NCBI RefSeq assembly: GCF_000422545.1 | Contig: NZ_AULZ01000002.1 | Location: 186,001-250,000, forward strand | Length of the DNA stretch: 64,000 nucleotides | Direction: 5' to 3' | From: Desulfocurvibacter africanus subsp. africanus DSM 2603 | Lineage (GTDB): Bacteria > Desulfobacterota > Desulfovibrionia > Desulfovibrionales > Desulfovibrionaceae | In this document: positions 62,233 through 64,000 of the stretch, one piece after another | How positions within the stretch are numbered: position 1 is the stretch's first letter | Layout: each line of letters begins with the position of its first letter | The notes under the pieces: generated by a model | Database searches by the model: none | Seen by the model: only the letters and a program-made list of their open reading frames with translations | Told to the model about the DNA's origin: nothing | Program-made: the position numbers and the translations under genes

Positions 62233-62269
62233 CTGTCCCTGCTGCGGACGAAGCCCGCAGCAGGGACAG
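62233..62269 (+). terminator. Strong hairpin after the aminotransferase
   Basis: CTGTCCCTGCTGCGG pairs perfectly with CCGCAGCAGGGACAG over 15 bases around a seven-base loop. No T-run follows, so it may be a repeat-derived stem acting as a partial terminator. Confidence 0.5.
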
Positions 62270-62272
62270 GAT

Positions 62273-62288
62273 TGTGACACAGTCGTAC
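62273..62288 (+). repeat. 16-bp direct repeat, right copy
   Basis: TGTGACACAGTCGTAC is identical to the copy at 60295-60310. It lies three bases after the long hairpin that follows the aminotransferase. Confidence 0.7.
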
Positions 62289-62322
62289 CACAGCACCTTG
62301 CAAATATAATGAAAAATGGGGT

Positions 62323-62381
62323 GCAGGGAGCGCCGCTCCCTGCCGGGAGAGAGTCTGAGAGAGGGCAGCGCCCTCTCTCAG
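62323..62381. repeat. Twin hairpins between convergent genes
   Basis: GCAGGGAGC pairs with GCTCCCTGC (62323-62343), and CTGAGAGAGGGC pairs perfectly with GCCCTCTCTCAG around AGC (62355-62381). They lie between the aminotransferase and the convergent receptor gene. They could serve as terminators but look like interspersed-repeat stems. Confidence 0.55.
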
Positions 62382-62384
62382 TTC

Positions 62385-62401
62385 AAACGCAAATTGCTCT
62401 A
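62385..62401. repeat. Isolated terminal repeat of the MITE-like family
   Basis: Read on the minus strand, TAGAGCAATTTGCGTTT matches the 17-bp ends of the element at 2806-2933 (14 of 17 to either end). It includes the stop codon of the receptor gene, so insertion here would have set that gene's 3' end. Its partner end may be the one at 60356. Confidence 0.5.
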
Positions 62402-64000
62402 GAAACGTTCGAAATCCATGTCCCGCTCATCGCCGGGAATGGCCGCTTTGGCGGACGTGGCGGACAAGGTCCTGGCGCTGGACGGGCGATGGGCGAGGAC
62501 GGTTTTCACGGCCAGACCATTCAATTGCACGTTGCCTGAGTTCTTGCCTGCTTGCGCAGCAAGGGCCGCCCTGGGCTGGACGCGGCGCTTGTCGTGACCG
62601 GTCGAGAACCTGAAGAACGAGATGGTCTGCAGCAGCTGCTCGGACTGGCTGGAAAGCTCCTCGGCTGTCGAAGCCATCTCCTCGGCCGCCGCGGCGTTCT
62701 GCTGCACCACGATATCCAGTTGCTGCACGGCGCGATTGACCTGATCGGCGCCGGCGTCTTGTTCCTTGCTCGCTGCGGCGATTTCTTGGACCAAATCAGC
62801 GGTCTTGCGGATCTCGGGCACTATCTTGCGCAGCATTTCGCCTGCCTGGACGGCCACGTCCACGCTGTGGGTGGACAGTTCGCTTATTTCCGCGGCTGCC
62901 GCGCCGCTACGCTCGGCCAGCTTGCGGACTTCCGCTGCGACGACAGCGAATCCGCGGCCTGCCTCACCGGCCCGAGCCGCCTCAATGGCTGCGTTCAAGG
63001 CCAGGAGGTTCGTCTGGCGGGCAATTTCCTCGATGATGGTAATCTTTTGGGCGATATCTTTCATGGCCTGAACCGAACGGTCAACGGCTTCTCCGCCGTG
63101 CTCGGCCTCCGTGGCTACACGCAGGGCGGTCTTCTCCGTCTGGATGGCGTTTTCGGCATTCTGGCGGATGCTCGCGGCCATCTCTTCCATGGAGGCGGTA
63201 ATCTCTTCCACATTGGCGGCTTGCTCCGACGTTGATTGGGACATGGACTCGGAGGATGCCGAAAGCTCCTGGCTGCCCGAAGCCACGTTATCCGCCGCGG
63301 AGGTCACCTCGCCCACGACATCGCGCAGTTTCTCCACCATGGCACGCAGGGATTCGACCATCACGCCGATTTCGTCCTGCTGTTGGATATCCAGATTCGC
63401 ATCAAGATTGCCGTCGGCTATATGTTCGGCCAATTCGGAGCTTTTGCGCATGGGGCCAATAATGCCGCGGGCGATTACCAAGGCCAGGAGCACGCCCAGG
63501 GGCAGGGCGACGGCGGCCGCCACCAGCACGCCTATGCGCGTCGTATTGGCTGCCTGGAGCATGCGCTCGTCGGTCATGATGTTTTCGTCCACAACCGCTC
63601 GGATGTCTTGCAGCAACCCCTGGACGGCTTGAAGATTCGGCAGCGTCTGGTCGGCGTAGATGGCGCGGGCTTCCTCCAGGCTATGCAGGCGGCTATCATG
63701 CAAGCCGATGACCTCGTCCAGGGCGCCGAGGGTGGCATGCGCGGCGGGCAAGGTATCCCTGCGATAGATTTCCATGGCTTGGTCAGGCCGGCGTGATGCG
63801 ATTTGAGCGTTGACGGTCAGCACGCTTCTGTGCAGGGCCTCGTGCGGAGCAAATATCTGGGCAACGACTGCCTCAAGGGCTGGATCACTGCTGCGCAATT
63901 GGGCTGTCTGGTCGGAATGGAGCCATTTGCCGAGGCTGCATAGCCTGGGGTCGGTCTGTACCTCGGCCTTTGCGCCACTTCCTGCCGTGAGAGCTTCGTT
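62399..64000 (-). CDS. Methyl-accepting chemotaxis protein, N-terminus outside the window
   Basis: At least 533 residues are visible and the frame is open at the right edge. The first visible part contains [12 protein letters not shown] with later histidines ([11 protein letters not shown]), a pattern like the zinc-binding CZB domain. A membrane helix follows ([20 protein letters not shown]), then HAMP, then a full signalling domain with the conserved tip [20 protein letters not shown] and [18 protein letters not shown]. The protein ends ERDMDFERF. It would signal to CheA/CheW at the pole. Ligand specificity cannot be judged. Confidence 0.92.
   Translation of the reverse strand, partial: NEALTAGSGAKAEVQTDPRLCSLGKWLHSDQTAQLRSSDPALEAVVAQIFAPHEALHRSVLTVNAQIASRRPDQAMEIYRRDTLPAAHATLGALDEVIGLHDSRLHSLEEARAIYADQTLPNLQAVQGLLQDIRAVVDENIMTDERMLQAANTTRIGVLVAAAVALPLGVLLALVIARGIIGPMRKSSELAEHIADGNLDANLDIQQQDEIGVMVESLRAMVEKLRDVVGEVTSAADNVASGSQELSASSESMSQSTSEQAANVEEITASMEEMAASIRQNAENAIQTEKTALRVATEAEHGGEAVDRSVQAMKDIAQKITIIEEIARQTNLLALNAAIEAARAGEAGRGFAVVAAEVRKLAERSGAAAAEISELSTHSVDVAVQAGEMLRKIVPEIRKTADLVQEIAAASKEQDAGADQVNRAVQQLDIVVQQNAAAAEEMASTAEELSSQSEQLLQTISFFRFSTGHDKRRVQPRAALAAQAGKNSGNVQLNGLAVKTVLAHRPSSARTLSATSAKAAIPGDERDMDFERF

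Overview
The window is high-GC, gene-dense bacterial DNA with no rRNA, tRNA, CRISPR array or intact transposase visible. It almost certainly comes from a sulfate-reducing deltaproteobacterium of the Desulfovibrionaceae. The best anchor is the pyruvate:ferredoxin oxidoreductase at 30170-33868. It is 1232 residues long and carries the C-terminal extension with two cysteines (C1195 and C1212) known from the Desulfovibrio (Desulfocurvibacter) africanus enzyme, and from memory the whole sequence matches that protein closely. The most likely source is Desulfocurvibacter africanus or a very near relative.

Layout. (1) 1-4966 is an arsenic and thiol-redox island: a thioredoxin-like protein (cut by the left edge), a VKOR/thioredoxin-like membrane protein, arsR-arsM, a small inverted-repeat element, then a second arsR with an ACR3 arsenite exporter and a thioredoxin-type arsenate reductase. 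(2) 5153-13391 is a signalling and stress module: a histidine kinase and a sigma54-type response regulator, a Lon-type protease with a receiver domain spliced into it (opposite strand), and, divergently, two small proteins, a TauE/SafE-type exporter and a tandem universal stress protein. A sigma54-like promoter and two equal dyads lie in the divergent gap. (3) 13433-17295 holds tex, a PsiE-like gene and a DUF362 gene. (4) 17403-39296, all on the minus strand, is the lactate-to-acetate locus. A hybrid sensor kinase and sigma54 activator (LurS/LurR-like) precede por, two lactate permeases, a FAD lactate dehydrogenase with its Fe-S partner, pta, ackA, and a LUD-type lactate dehydrogenase (LutC plus a fused LutB/LutA). 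Together these import lactate, oxidise it to pyruvate, then to acetyl-CoA, and recover ATP as acetate is released. (5) 39472-58115 is the str-S10-spc-alpha ribosomal cluster, from rpsL to rplQ without interruption and with secY, map and rpoA, but lacking adk and infA. (6) 58156-60133 holds a LysR regulator and selD. The selD frame contains an in-frame UGA at codon 15 followed by a SECIS-like hairpin, so SelD is itself a selenoprotein. (7) 60134-62401 is a mosaic accessory segment: repeat remnants, a pair of 16-bp direct repeats and one aminotransferase with an odd 3' end. (8) A chemotaxis receptor runs off the right edge.

The features most worth following up are the receiver-in-Lon protease with its apparent sigma54 regulon, the selenoprotein SelD with its neighbouring regulator, and the repeat family that appears both in the arsenic island and around the aminotransferase. 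All calls are from reading the sequence. No database search was run.
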